A DNA stretch of 64,000 nucleotides from JASLCR01 sp964619585 (GTDB taxonomy: Bacteria > Patescibacteriota > Saccharimonadia > Saccharimonadales > Saccharimonadaceae), in assembly GCA_964619585.1 (NCBI GenBank), contig CAZUCO010000003.1:62001-126000 (forward strand), given 5' to 3'. A program made the translations under genes and the position numbers. Below are positions 17,691 to 25,849 of this stretch, piece by piece. Position 1 is the stretch's first letter. Every line of letters begins with the position of its first letter. Under the pieces are notes generated by a model, which saw nothing but the letters and a program-made list of their open reading frames with translations, did not search any database and was not told the origin of the DNA.

Positions 17691-18317
17691 TTAGAGCTGT
17701 AAACGCAAACCAGGACGCTCAGAAGGAATCAAGTCTTCAGCACCAGGTATTTGAGCATAGAAAAGACCGTTTAGCTGCTCGACACTTGCTTCGAGTGAAC
17801 CCTTTGAGCCATCACAAGTTGAAGTCCATAGTCGTTTGACTGCGTCGTTGTTCACAAGCACTGAGTACTCATAGACATAGCCACCCGCACAAATACCGCG
17901 AAGATCGTTTTTGGCATCGTCAGTCGGTACAGTACCCTTCATCATGTTGGCTTTATCGAGTGCATACACAAATTGTTCATAAGCGGCACGGTTGTTTGTT
18001 AGCTGCTTAGTCTTTTCTTTATCCTCTAGATATCCTCTGTAAACTGATAGATCACGCGAGCTTGGCGATACGATCACGCGGTATGACTTGAACTCTTCTT
18101 GAGCCACAATCGGACCACGAACAGTCAAGCTAACTGAGTGGTCTTCGGTTGTTTTCAGTAGCTCCTCTCGACCTTGATCGACAGCTGTTTCTGTGGTGGT
18201 CGTTCGGTCACCCGAAAAAAAGATTGCTCTCGCAATCGATACAATTGCAACAATCACTACAATGATAACAATCATCGTAATGAAGAGTGGGAATAGTCGA
18301 GTATTGTTTCGATTCAT
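17691..18317 (-). CDS. Membrane-anchored protein, unknown
   Basis: 208 aa from ATG 18317. Residues 9-33 form one strong transmembrane helix followed by a polar domain of about 170 residues (VSLTVRGPIVAQEEF, then a CAGGYVYEYSV segment and a second Cys in TSTCDGSKG that could pair). The domain is unrecognised. TATTTT lies about 6 nt before ATG. An upstream extension of the frame overlaps the next gene and is not supported. Confidence 0.6.
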   Translation of the reverse strand: MNRNNTRLFPLFITMIVIIVVIVAIVSIARAIFFSGDRTTTTETAVDQGREELLKTTEDHSVSLTVRGPIVAQEEFKSYRVIVSPSSRDLSVYRGYLEDKEKTKQLTNNRAAYEQFVYALDKANMMKGTVPTDDAKNDLRGICAGGYVYEYSVLVNNDAVKRLWTSTCDGSKGSLEASVEQLNGLFYAQIPGAEDLIPSERPGLRLQL

Positions 18318-18336
18318 GACTTTAAAATACCACCTT

Positions 18337-19164
18337 TTACCCCTGATGTCGAGCGCTATAGAGACAGATTTCATGCAGCAGTCTTCCGAGCGGACGAGTA
18401 TCAGCAAACTGAAAGTCTTTTACTTCTCCCAGGCGCTCTGGACGCACACAAAGGATTGTCACTGGCACATAGCCAGCATCACTACGATTTCTCACGAGGA
18501 TAAAATCATCTTGGTCAGCCTGCAGAAGATCCTCTGTTGTGATACGATGCTCGTGCTCAAGATCCTCAAGCCGATGACGAAACGCACTCGGTGTCTTGCA
18601 ATCAATATTGAGCAAAGTGCCGCTCTCATTCTCGATAATGACCATGTCTATGCCAAATGCGTCCTCAACACGTGACGTCATAGTTACACTGAAGCCTTCA
18701 GCTCGGGCGCCAAGAAATACGGCGATCTCCCTGCTGAGCCCTCTAACGATTGCGTCAAACTGCTCATCAGTAAACATCGGCGTTTTCTCAGCCCGACAAA
18801 AATTGGTCATTACTACCTTTATGCGCTGAGCAAAATCTTGCAATCTTTCGTGAGGTAGCGCCAGTACAAGATCAACAAACGTATCGTTGAAATCAATCAG
18901 CTCAAACAGTCGTTTTTCCCGATGATGATAGCCACCAGGATGAATATCCATCTGTGCCTGAGCCAGTGCCGCTCGCGGTGTCTGCAGTACGAGCAGTTTC
19001 TCAAGTAGTTTTACTTTTTCTTCGCCTTTTGCAGCCAGGAGTTGATGCTTGAGTTGCTCAATCTTTGGATTGAGTCGTTCAACGCCAGTGGGTTGCCATG
19101 CACTTGGGTGCCGGCGCTTACGACGCCAGCGAGGTCGCCAATGATGCCACCGCCGCCCGCTCAC
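18337..19164 (-). CDS. Hypothetical protein with possible PD-(D/E)XK-like core
   Basis: 275 aa using GTG 19164, which overlaps the TGA stop of the preceding gene (TTGTGA), a coupled arrangement; an ATG at 19206 would overlap by 46 nt. The N-terminus is very basic (GRRWHHWRPRWRRKRR). The block FGIDMVIIE ... LLNIDCKT (about residues 185-207) has the spacing of a PD-(D/E)XK nuclease core (Asp, then D-x-K) in predicted strands. Nuclease-like fold is inference; nothing in context identifies a restriction system. Confidence 0.5.
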   Translation of the reverse strand: MSGRRWHHWRPRWRRKRRHPSAWQPTGVERLNPKIEQLKHQLLAAKGEEKVKLLEKLLVLQTPRAALAQAQMDIHPGGYHHREKRLFELIDFNDTFVDLVLALPHERLQDFAQRIKVVMTNFCRAEKTPMFTDEQFDAIVRGLSREIAVFLGARAEGFSVTMTSRVEDAFGIDMVIIENESGTLLNIDCKTPSAFRHRLEDLEHEHRITTEDLLQADQDDFILVRNRSDAGYVPVTILCVRPERLGEVKDFQFADTRPLGRLLHEICLYSARHQG

Positions 19165-19517
19165 AAATCTATTTCTCGTTTTCGAAATGTTTCGTCGTTG
19201 ATCCAAGCTTTTTTTGCGGTAAAGCGGTAGCGACCAAAACCAGGCTTGAACTCTTCTACAAGTTCTCCTCGACCCTGAGCATATATACCAATCTGTGAAT
19301 CTTCTAGCTTTTGAAAAATAGTAATTGCCATCTCTGGCCGCGCTTCAAGTGCCTTGCTATGCTCTGTTGTAAGTACCGAATCCCATTCAAACACATTGCC
19401 CTCTTGTAAGCGTATTCTCACCGGCACCGCCCATGGCGTACCGTCATCAAGCGCAACCGCAAGCACCATGAATTGTTGATCTTTTAGAAATTGTTTTGCT
19501 TTTTCGTTGTCGTCCAT
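19161..19517 (-). CDS. Pyridoxamine 5'-phosphate oxidase-like flavin-binding protein
   Basis: 118 aa with the split-barrel pattern of the PNPOx-like superfamily (FMVLAVALDDGTPWAVPVRI at about 16-35, then TEHSKALEARPEMAITIFQ). Such proteins bind FMN, F420 or heme; a role in vitamin B6 synthesis is not supported. It follows the deaminase gene by 2 nt and its stop overlaps the start of the next gene, so the three are one unit. Confidence 0.65.
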   Translation of the reverse strand: MDDNEKAKQFLKDQQFMVLAVALDDGTPWAVPVRIRLQEGNVFEWDSVLTTEHSKALEARPEMAITIFQKLEDSQIGIYAQGRGELVEEFKPGFGRYRFTAKKAWINDETFRKREIDL

Positions 19518-19519
19518 AG

Positions 19520-19933
19520 TTATTTCTCCAATGGTATGTATTCAATACTTATTGTACGACGAGTCAGATGATTCGCCATATCTTGCAAGCTATAGTCTCT
19601 AAATTCATACATATAATCCTGTTCATTTGCCGGCACAGCATACACAACTCTATCCACACCAGCCCATGCCGCACAGCTAAAGCACATCAGGCATGGTTCA
19701 TGGCTGCCGTACATTGTTGCACCGTCAAGGTTGTGTGAGCCGATCGTTTTACAAGCCATTTTGATCGCTGAGGTTTCTGCATGAAGTGTCGGATCGTGCT
19801 CTTCATGAACATGATTGAAATCTTCACCAATAATCTTGCCGTCTTTCACAATTACTGCACCGAAATTGTATGGCTCGGCCTTTTTATTGCCGATTTCCGT
19901 TGCACGCTTGAGGTAATTTTGATCAGTCATCAT
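19520..19933 (-). CDS. Nucleoside/base deaminase (CDA fold)
   Basis: 137 aa. The zinc site of cytidine-deaminase-fold enzymes is complete: HAETSAI and PCLMCFSC (H-A-E and P-C-x2-C). Overall it is closer to guanine deaminase/CMP-dCMP deaminase-like proteins than to TadA, since the N-terminal region and the tail (DYMYEFRDYSLQDMANHL) differ. It should deaminate a free base or nucleotide. First gene of a three-gene unit with the flavin-binding protein. Confidence 0.82.
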   Translation of the reverse strand: MMTDQNYLKRATEIGNKKAEPYNFGAVIVKDGKIIGEDFNHVHEEHDPTLHAETSAIKMACKTIGSHNLDGATMYGSHEPCLMCFSCAAWAGVDRVVYAVPANEQDYMYEFRDYSLQDMANHLTRRTISIEYIPLEK

Positions 19934-20007
19934 ATCATTTTCTCTAAGGTATCTTTTAAGGTTAAAAATTGATTGTATATAATTGCCCCTATCACTTCTG
20001 GTCCATC

Positions 20008-20568
20008 TTAATAATATCCCGGATTATAGTAGCCCGTATCTAAACTAAGTATGTGCTCTATATAGTCAGCAGGTATGCGGTAATCCTGTTTTGCACGTGC
20101 TTCTGTCTCCTCAAGAGGTTGTGCCCCTGGCTTTTCCATCTCAGTACCAAACACTTCACAAAATACCTCTGAAATATCGTTGTGTGCCGTTGCCGCAAAC
20201 CTCATAAAAAGCACTTCTTCAAGAAAATGATGGCCAACTTCATGACTAAAGACATGTTGTTGCTTTGAAGGTTCAGTCTGGGGATTAAGCTTAATTTGCG
20301 CCACACCCGAATCCATTGGGCATGCTAGCCTCGGCACATACAGGCCACTACCTTTTATCAATGTAGGGTCATAGTCGACAACTATACCGAGTCTTTCCGC
20401 AGTTGCAGGTATATCGATTAAGCCCGAATTTCGTACACTCACCTCACCAATATACAGTCGTGCATCAGACTCTTGGTAAAAGTCAGCTACTCTACCTTGC
20501 TCCAAAACATTACTTAGACGATTTCTTACAACAAAAGCGGGAGGTGTATCGGAACCCCACGTCATCAT
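20008..20568 (-). CDS. ImmA/IrrE-like zinc metallopeptidase, coupled to polA
   Basis: 186 aa from ATG 20568 (or 20565). HEVGH supplies two zinc ligands and the catalytic Glu; Glu in DISEVFCEVFGTEM is a plausible third ligand, the pattern of ImmA/IrrE-type gluzincins. These cleave repressors or stress regulators (IrrE cleaves DdrO after DNA damage). The start codon overlaps the polA stop (ATGA) and GGGGAGG lies in the last polA codons, so it is translated with DNA polymerase I. No XRE-domain partner is adjacent. Confidence 0.7.
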   Translation of the reverse strand: MMTWGSDTPPAFVVRNRLSNVLEQGRVADFYQESDARLYIGEVSVRNSGLIDIPATAERLGIVVDYDPTLIKGSGLYVPRLACPMDSGVAQIKLNPQTEPSKQQHVFSHEVGHHFLEEVLFMRFAATAHNDISEVFCEVFGTEMEKPGAQPLEETEARAKQDYRIPADYIEHILSLDTGYYNPGYY

Positions 20569-23093
20569 ACCTCCCCCCAATTCTTGCCCACACTCACATC
20601 AACCTTGAGCTTGATCGGCAGTTCAGGTGCAATTGCTTCCATAGTCTCCTGCAAAATTTTGCCAACTTTCTCGGCATTTTTTTCTGGGCATTCGATGAGG
20701 ATTGAGTCATGAATCTGCAGGATTTGCTCGCCGAGATCGCCCATCTTTTCATCGACTGCGATCATCGCCAGCTTCATAAGATCAGCCTCTGTACCCTGGA
20801 TCGGCATGTTGGCAGCGGCACGTTTGCCGGCTTCACGCACCATGAAATTACTGCTACTTACATCCGGTGTTGGGCGGCGGCGACCGTAATACGTCTCAAC
20901 GTAGCCCTCGCTTTTTGCTTTTTCAAGTGTCGCATCAATGTATTCGCGAATTGGTTTTCGCAGCTCAAAATACTGATCAATAAATTTCTTCGCTTCACCA
21001 AATGTCATGCCGGTGTTTTGTGCCAGTGCGTGTGGACCCATGCCGTAGAGTACGCCGAAGTTAATCACCTTGGCATCACGACGCTGGCCTTTTGTCACTT
21101 GGTCGAGTGGTACCCCCAGCACGTCGCTAGCCGTCTTGGCATGGATATCAATGTCGCTGTTGAAATCATCGATCATTTGCTGATCGCCAGCCAGCACTGC
21201 TGCAAGACGAAGCTCAAACTGCGAGTAGTCAGCACTGACAAATACATTGTCTTTTTCTGGGATAAAGGCCTCGCGGATCTTGCGCCCTAAGTCGCTACGA
21301 ATCGGGATGTTTTGTAGGTTCGGGCTGGTACTCGACAGTCGCCCTGTTGCGGCAACATCCTGGTTGAATGTCGTATGAAGGCGATGATCGTCGTCAGCAA
21401 GTTCTGGTAGCGGATCAACGTACGTATTCTTGAGCTTCGCAAGCTCACGCGTCTGCTCAATCAGTTCGATGATTGGATGTTGACCACGAAGTTTGTCGAG
21501 TGTTTTTTGGTCAGTACTATAGCCGTTCTTGCCCTTTTTTACTCCTGCAGTTGGGAGCTGCAACTTGGTAAAGAGTACTTCAGAAAGCTGCGTTGGTGAT
21601 CCAATATTAAACTCATACCCAGCCACCTGATACATTTGTTGTTCAAGCTCAGCATGTTTCTTGCCTAACTCCTGGCTCATCTTGCCAAGTAGCTTTGGAT
21701 CGAGTTTGATACCACGGTGCTCCATCATAAACAGATGGTAGATTAGCGGAAAATCAAAGCGCTCTGCAATGTCTTTTACCTTTGGCTTTTCATCAAAGGC
21801 ATTCACCTGCCAGCCATACACCTGCCAGGTAGCTGCCACTTCTTCGGTTGGTGACGATAGCTCACCGCCCAAAAGCCCAGCCAGGCTTCGATCGCGCCGC
21901 AGCGGGTCTAGCAAGAAGGCCGCCTGACGCACATCATGAATTGCATCGAACCGCACGCTCACCCCATGCTTCGCGAGCAAGTGATAGACCGCTTTCACAT
22001 CGTAACTTACTACCAAACCCATTTCGATCGCGCGCCAGAAACTGGTTGGGATTTCGTCGATCGCTTTACGTGAAAGCGTCGTCTGAGCCAGTGAGACCCA
22101 AAGCTCATCACCAGATGTATGGAGCACAATTGGCCCTTCGATCATTGGCTGCTCTGGCCATTCGACTTCCTTCAGATTCACTTCTTCAGAAGCGTGGAAG
22201 TAAAGACTCGTGTCAGCCACTTCTTGCATGTGCTTTGGCAATCGCTTGATAAGTGAGTGGAATTCAAATTCTTTTAGTTTTTTGGCAACCGCCGGAAGAT
22301 CGGTATTGTGAATATCTGCTTCTTTCCAATCAAGCTCAATCGGCGCATCACACCAGATCTTGGCAAGCTCACGGCTCATAAACGCATTGTCTCGGTCTGT
22401 TTCGAGTTTCGTTTTCTGCGCACCCTTGAGCTCTTCAAGATGCTCGTAAATCCCATCAAGTGTCTTGTATTCGCCAAGTAGTGTTTGTGCAGCTTTTGGT
22501 CCAATACCGCGGACGCCTGGAATATTGTCAGAGGAGTCACCAACAAGCGCCTTGTAATCGATAAATTGCGGCAGCTTTACCCCATATTTTTCTTCAAACT
22601 CCGCCTCGGTAAAGCGCATCATGTCGCTACCCTTTTTGTTGATATACACACTCGTATGAGGTGTAAGCAGCTGCATCATGTCGTAGTCACCACTCACCAC
22701 GCACGTTTCGATATCTTTTTTGGCTGCCTCAACTGAAATAGTCCCGATGATGTCATCGGCTTCGTAATCGTCCAGCTCAAGTACTGGCCAATCAAAACTG
22801 CCAAGCAGCTCATGTAGCAGTGGGATCTGGGCGAAAAAGTCTTCTGGTGGACGTTTACGTCCGGCTTTATACTCTGGAAAGATCTCTTTTCGCTTCCTGG
22901 TCGCAGTTTTTGATTTGTCCCATGCCACTGCCACATAATCAGGCTCAAGCTTCTTGATCACTTCGATAGCGATGCTGGCAAAGCCATACACACCGCCTGT
23001 TGGCGTCCCGTCAGACAGGCTCAGACCTGGCATCGCGAAGTAGCCGCGGTAGAATACGCTCATTCCATCGATTAGCACCAGGCGTTTTGTCAT
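20565..23093 (-). CDS. polA: DNA polymerase I, proofreading site absent
   Basis: 842 aa from ATG 23093; TATACT (23100-23105) ends 6 nt before it. The 5'-3' exonuclease domain is complete (VLIDGMSVFYRGYFAM, ELDDYEADDIIGT, VSGDYDMMQLL, DSSDNIPGVRGIGPKAA). The 3'-5' exonuclease region lacks the D-x-E and other acids (IVLHTSGDELWVSL), as in Taq. Polymerase motifs: A DYSQFELRLAA, B RRDAKVINFGVLYG, C QIHDSILIE, where the usual His-Asp-Glu reads His-Asp-Ser. It fills gaps and processes Okazaki fragments. Confidence 0.97.
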   Translation of the reverse strand: MTKRLVLIDGMSVFYRGYFAMPGLSLSDGTPTGGVYGFASIAIEVIKKLEPDYVAVAWDKSKTATRKRKEIFPEYKAGRKRPPEDFFAQIPLLHELLGSFDWPVLELDDYEADDIIGTISVEAAKKDIETCVVSGDYDMMQLLTPHTSVYINKKGSDMMRFTEAEFEEKYGVKLPQFIDYKALVGDSSDNIPGVRGIGPKAAQTLLGEYKTLDGIYEHLEELKGAQKTKLETDRDNAFMSRELAKIWCDAPIELDWKEADIHNTDLPAVAKKLKEFEFHSLIKRLPKHMQEVADTSLYFHASEEVNLKEVEWPEQPMIEGPIVLHTSGDELWVSLAQTTLSRKAIDEIPTSFWRAIEMGLVVSYDVKAVYHLLAKHGVSVRFDAIHDVRQAAFLLDPLRRDRSLAGLLGGELSSPTEEVAATWQVYGWQVNAFDEKPKVKDIAERFDFPLIYHLFMMEHRGIKLDPKLLGKMSQELGKKHAELEQQMYQVAGYEFNIGSPTQLSEVLFTKLQLPTAGVKKGKNGYSTDQKTLDKLRGQHPIIELIEQTRELAKLKNTYVDPLPELADDDHRLHTTFNQDVAATGRLSSTSPNLQNIPIRSDLGRKIREAFIPEKDNVFVSADYSQFELRLAAVLAGDQQMIDDFNSDIDIHAKTASDVLGVPLDQVTKGQRRDAKVINFGVLYGMGPHALAQNTGMTFGEAKKFIDQYFELRKPIREYIDATLEKAKSEGYVETYYGRRRPTPDVSSSNFMVREAGKRAAANMPIQGTEADLMKLAMIAVDEKMGDLGEQILQIHDSILIECPEKNAEKVGKILQETMEAIAPELPIKLKVDVSVGKNWGEV

Positions 23094-23138
23094 GTTACCA
23101 GTATACACTTAGTGTGAGCTTTGATCGGGGCTGGCAGA

Positions 23139-24041
23139 TCATGATGCGTAATTATGACGACGACTACCATCTGACTCAACGATACTTGTCTGTCGTGGAC
23201 TATAGAGTTCACGTAATGCTGCAATGATTGAGAGATTGATATTCTTTTTGATTTCAGTCCTCGAGACATGATTATACTTTGGATTTTCACATATTATCAC
23301 CGCTAGCTGCGCCTTAGCATCTGGAGTCCATACTCCTGCTTGCGAAGGACCAGCCATGCGTTTGATACAGGCGATACCAGCTTGCGCATTCGCACTAAGG
23401 CCTTCTGCCCCACCCAGGATACTTATGCGTGCCATCAAGTCCTCGGCAAGTTGTCGCATCTCATACTGAATCCTGGCAAGTTCACCGTTTTGTTCATCAA
23501 TCTTACGTTCTCCAAAAAAGATTCGGAGGTGCTCGGCCTTCTCTGAGTCAATCCCACCAGAACGCTTTAAATCGCCCATAAGACGATCGTATGTGTCTAT
23601 GCGTTTTGGAGCAGAGTTTTGAGATCTCTTCTCTTCTTCGGAACCAGGAGATAGAATGTCACGAACGTATTGAGCACCATTGGTTGCAACACTTAGCAGT
23701 ACACTTTTAGCGTCCTTTCTAGTACGTGCCCCTCGCATTAATCCATCTACAGCAACCTGTTGGCTAGCATTGTTGGTAAAAAGATATTCGATTGTTTCTG
23801 CCTGAAGAGCAAGATGTTGATAGTAGAGTTCACTCTCTTCACCGTACTCTGCGATAGCAGCATCTTCAGCCGCCCCAATAATCGCATCAATGTAGAGTCT
23901 ACGGTCATAGTGGGACCCATTTTTGAGATTGAGTACGTTAGTGAGGTTCCAGTGGCCAATATTTTTAACATTCTTGGCTCGGTTCATAAACGCTCTCTCA
24001 GATTCTGCGTTATATGGCTGCACTTCCGGTCGTCTCATCAT
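23139..24041 (-). CDS. Hypothetical protein
   Basis: 300 aa, soluble, largely helical and charged, two Cys (AGIACIKRM and IICENPKYN). No motif I recognise. Codon use matches the neighbours. It lies 45 nt upstream of polA on the same strand but polA has its own promoter. Function unknown. Confidence 0.6.
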   Translation of the reverse strand: MMRRPEVQPYNAESERAFMNRAKNVKNIGHWNLTNVLNLKNGSHYDRRLYIDAIIGAAEDAAIAEYGEESELYYQHLALQAETIEYLFTNNASQQVAVDGLMRGARTRKDAKSVLLSVATNGAQYVRDILSPGSEEEKRSQNSAPKRIDTYDRLMGDLKRSGGIDSEKAEHLRIFFGERKIDEQNGELARIQYEMRQLAEDLMARISILGGAEGLSANAQAGIACIKRMAGPSQAGVWTPDAKAQLAVIICENPKYNHVSRTEIKKNINLSIIAALRELYSPRQTSIVESDGSRRHNYAS

Positions 24042-24112
24042 TACATGCTAGAGTAGCGAGCCATCTATAAATACGCAAGCATGAGAGATATCCGTTTGCT
24101 ATACTTATCTCT

Positions 24113-24682
24113 ATGAGCAACCACGAAAACGTAAAAATTATTGCATTTGTCGGCCTGACCGGAAGTGGCAAAAGTACAGCTGTCGACTACCTGACCGAGA
24201 GAGGCTACCCAAAAGTCTATTTTGGTGGGATCGTGCTCGATGAGGTAAAGCGTCGCGGCCTCGAGCTGACACAAGAGAACGAGCAACCAATTCGCGAAGA
24301 ACTGAGAGAAAAAGAAGGCAAGGATTTTGTCGTTAGGCGAATCATCACCCAGATCCATGATTTGATCGGTGCTGGACAACATCGGATCGTTGCCGACGGA
24401 CTGTATACCTGGACAGAATACAAAGCCTTGAAGCATGAGTTTCCTGGAGAACTTACGGTAGTTGCAGTTGTCACACCAAAACACATGCGAAAGCATAGGA
24501 TGGCCTCACGACCAATCCGTCCCCTCAACTCTGAGGAGGTCGACAAACGTGACTGGGCTGAGATCGAAAATATCGAAAAAGGCGGTCCTATCGCCATCGC
24601 CGACTATTTCGTCCACAATGACAAAGACCTCGATAATCTTGAGACTCAGCTCAAAGCTATTTTAAAAGAGATTGATTTTTAG
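24113..24682 (+). CDS. P-loop kinase (dephospho-CoA kinase/NMP kinase-like)
   Basis: 189 aa. Walker A GLTGSGKST at about residues 14-22, followed by YLTERGYPKVYFGGIVLDEV, the pattern of an AAA_18/dephospho-CoA-kinase-like nucleotide kinase. Later RRIITQIHD and HRMASRPIRPLNSEEVDKRD hold Arg residues of a likely lid. The phosphate acceptor is not identifiable. TATACT (24100-24105) ends 7 nt before ATG; leaderless. Confidence 0.75.
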   Translation: MSNHENVKIIAFVGLTGSGKSTAVDYLTERGYPKVYFGGIVLDEVKRRGLELTQENEQPIREELREKEGKDFVVRRIITQIHDLIGAGQHRIVADGLYTWTEYKALKHEFPGELTVVAVVTPKHMRKHRMASRPIRPLNSEEVDKRDWAEIENIEKGGPIAIADYFVHNDKDLDNLETQLKAILKEIDF

Positions 24683-24708
24683 CAAGCTGTTCTTCAAGAT
24701 TACTCCCA

Positions 24709-24739
24709 AAAAAATTGCCGCGACAAAATCGCGGCAATC
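24709..24739 (-). terminator. Intrinsic terminator of dnaG-rpoD
   Basis: Read on the minus strand, ATTGCCGCGA and TCGCGGCAAT form a perfect 10-bp stem with a 5-nt loop (24715-24739), followed by a run of seven T (24709-24715). It lies 19 nt past the rpoD stop and ends the dnaG-rpoD transcript. Confidence 0.93.
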
Positions 24740-24757
24740 TTACTCTTAAATACCGGC

Positions 24758-25849
24758 TTACTTCAAATATTCGTGAAGCTTCTTCGCATCTTTGTGCTTG
24801 CGAAGCTTCGCGAGAGCCTTGGCCTCAATCTGGCGAATACGCTCACGAGTGACCGCAAACTCTTGGCCAACTTCCTCGAGTGTATGACTTTTACCACCGT
24901 CAAGCCCGAAACGCATTTTGACAATCTTTTGCTCCCTATCAGATAGGGTGCCCAGCACCGACTGGACTTGTTCACGCAAAAGCTGACTAGCCGCTGACTC
25001 TTCAGGCGTTGCTGAGTCTTCATCTTCGATGAACTCACCAAGCGTCGTCTCCTCATCATCACCATCACGCCCTACACCAGCATCAAGACTCTGGATGTCC
25101 TGCTTGATCTTGATCACATACTCGACTTTCTCTGGTTCCATCTCGAGCTCTTTGGCCAGTTCTTCGATGGTTGGCTCACGGTTCAGATCCTGAGTCATAC
25201 GTCGCTGCGTACGGAGGAGCTTGTTGATAGTTTCAACCATGTGCACAGGGATACGAATTGTACGTGCCTGGTCAGCGATCGCACGAGTAATCGCCTGGCG
25301 GATCCACCATGTCGCATAGGTTGAGAACTTGAAGCCTTTGTCTGGATCAAATTTTTCGACAGCACGCAGTAGACCAGTGTTTCCCTCTTGGATAAGGTCG
25401 AGGAAATCGAGACCACGGCCTGAGTATCGCTTGGCGATCGAGACCACGAGTCGCATGTTTGCTTCAGCCATTTTGTCTTTTGGTCGACTCAACTTTGTCG
25501 CTTTTGACTCAAGCTTTTCACGCTCGCTTGGCTTTAGATCATCTTCAGACAACTTCGCTAGCACCTCTTCTAGCTCGTCACGGTTAGCAACGATCTTTTG
25601 AGCAAGCTCAAGCTCTTCCTCGGCGTTCAGCAGTGGAATCTTACCAATCTCACGAAGGTACAATCGAACCGAGTCATCTGACACATCATCGAGGTACTGG
25701 TTGCCGTTGAGTGTATCCTCGTCAGTATCAAGCTCTTCGTCATCTAGATCGGCAACATCTGGCTCTTCGACTGCATCAAGTGATAGCATCGGATCAACTG
25801 AATCATCAGTTGCATTATCATTCTTTAGTACAATATCGTCTTTACCCAC
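24758..25849 (-). CDS. rpoD: Primary RNA polymerase sigma factor (sigma-70)
   Basis: 363 aa from GTG 25849 with AGGAGA 6 nt upstream. Region 1.2 (DSVRLYLREIGKIPLLNAEEE), region 2 (NMRLVVSIAKRYSGRGLDFLDLIQEGN and the -10-recognition WWIRQAITRAIADQARTIR part), region 3 and region 4 (HTLEEVGQEFAVTRERIRQIEAKAL helix-turn-helix) are all present. Region 1.1 is reduced to an acidic N-terminus. As the housekeeping sigma it should read the TATAAT/TATACT hexamers seen throughout the window. It overlaps dnaG by 8 nt. Confidence 0.97.
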   Translation of the reverse strand: MGKDDIVLKNDNATDDSVDPMLSLDAVEEPDVADLDDEELDTDEDTLNGNQYLDDVSDDSVRLYLREIGKIPLLNAEEELELAQKIVANRDELEEVLAKLSEDDLKPSEREKLESKATKLSRPKDKMAEANMRLVVSIAKRYSGRGLDFLDLIQEGNTGLLRAVEKFDPDKGFKFSTYATWWIRQAITRAIADQARTIRIPVHMVETINKLLRTQRRMTQDLNREPTIEELAKELEMEPEKVEYVIKIKQDIQSLDAGVGRDGDDEETTLGEFIEDEDSATPEESAASQLLREQVQSVLGTLSDREQKIVKMRFGLDGGKSHTLEEVGQEFAVTRERIRQIEAKALAKLRKHKDAKKLHEYLK

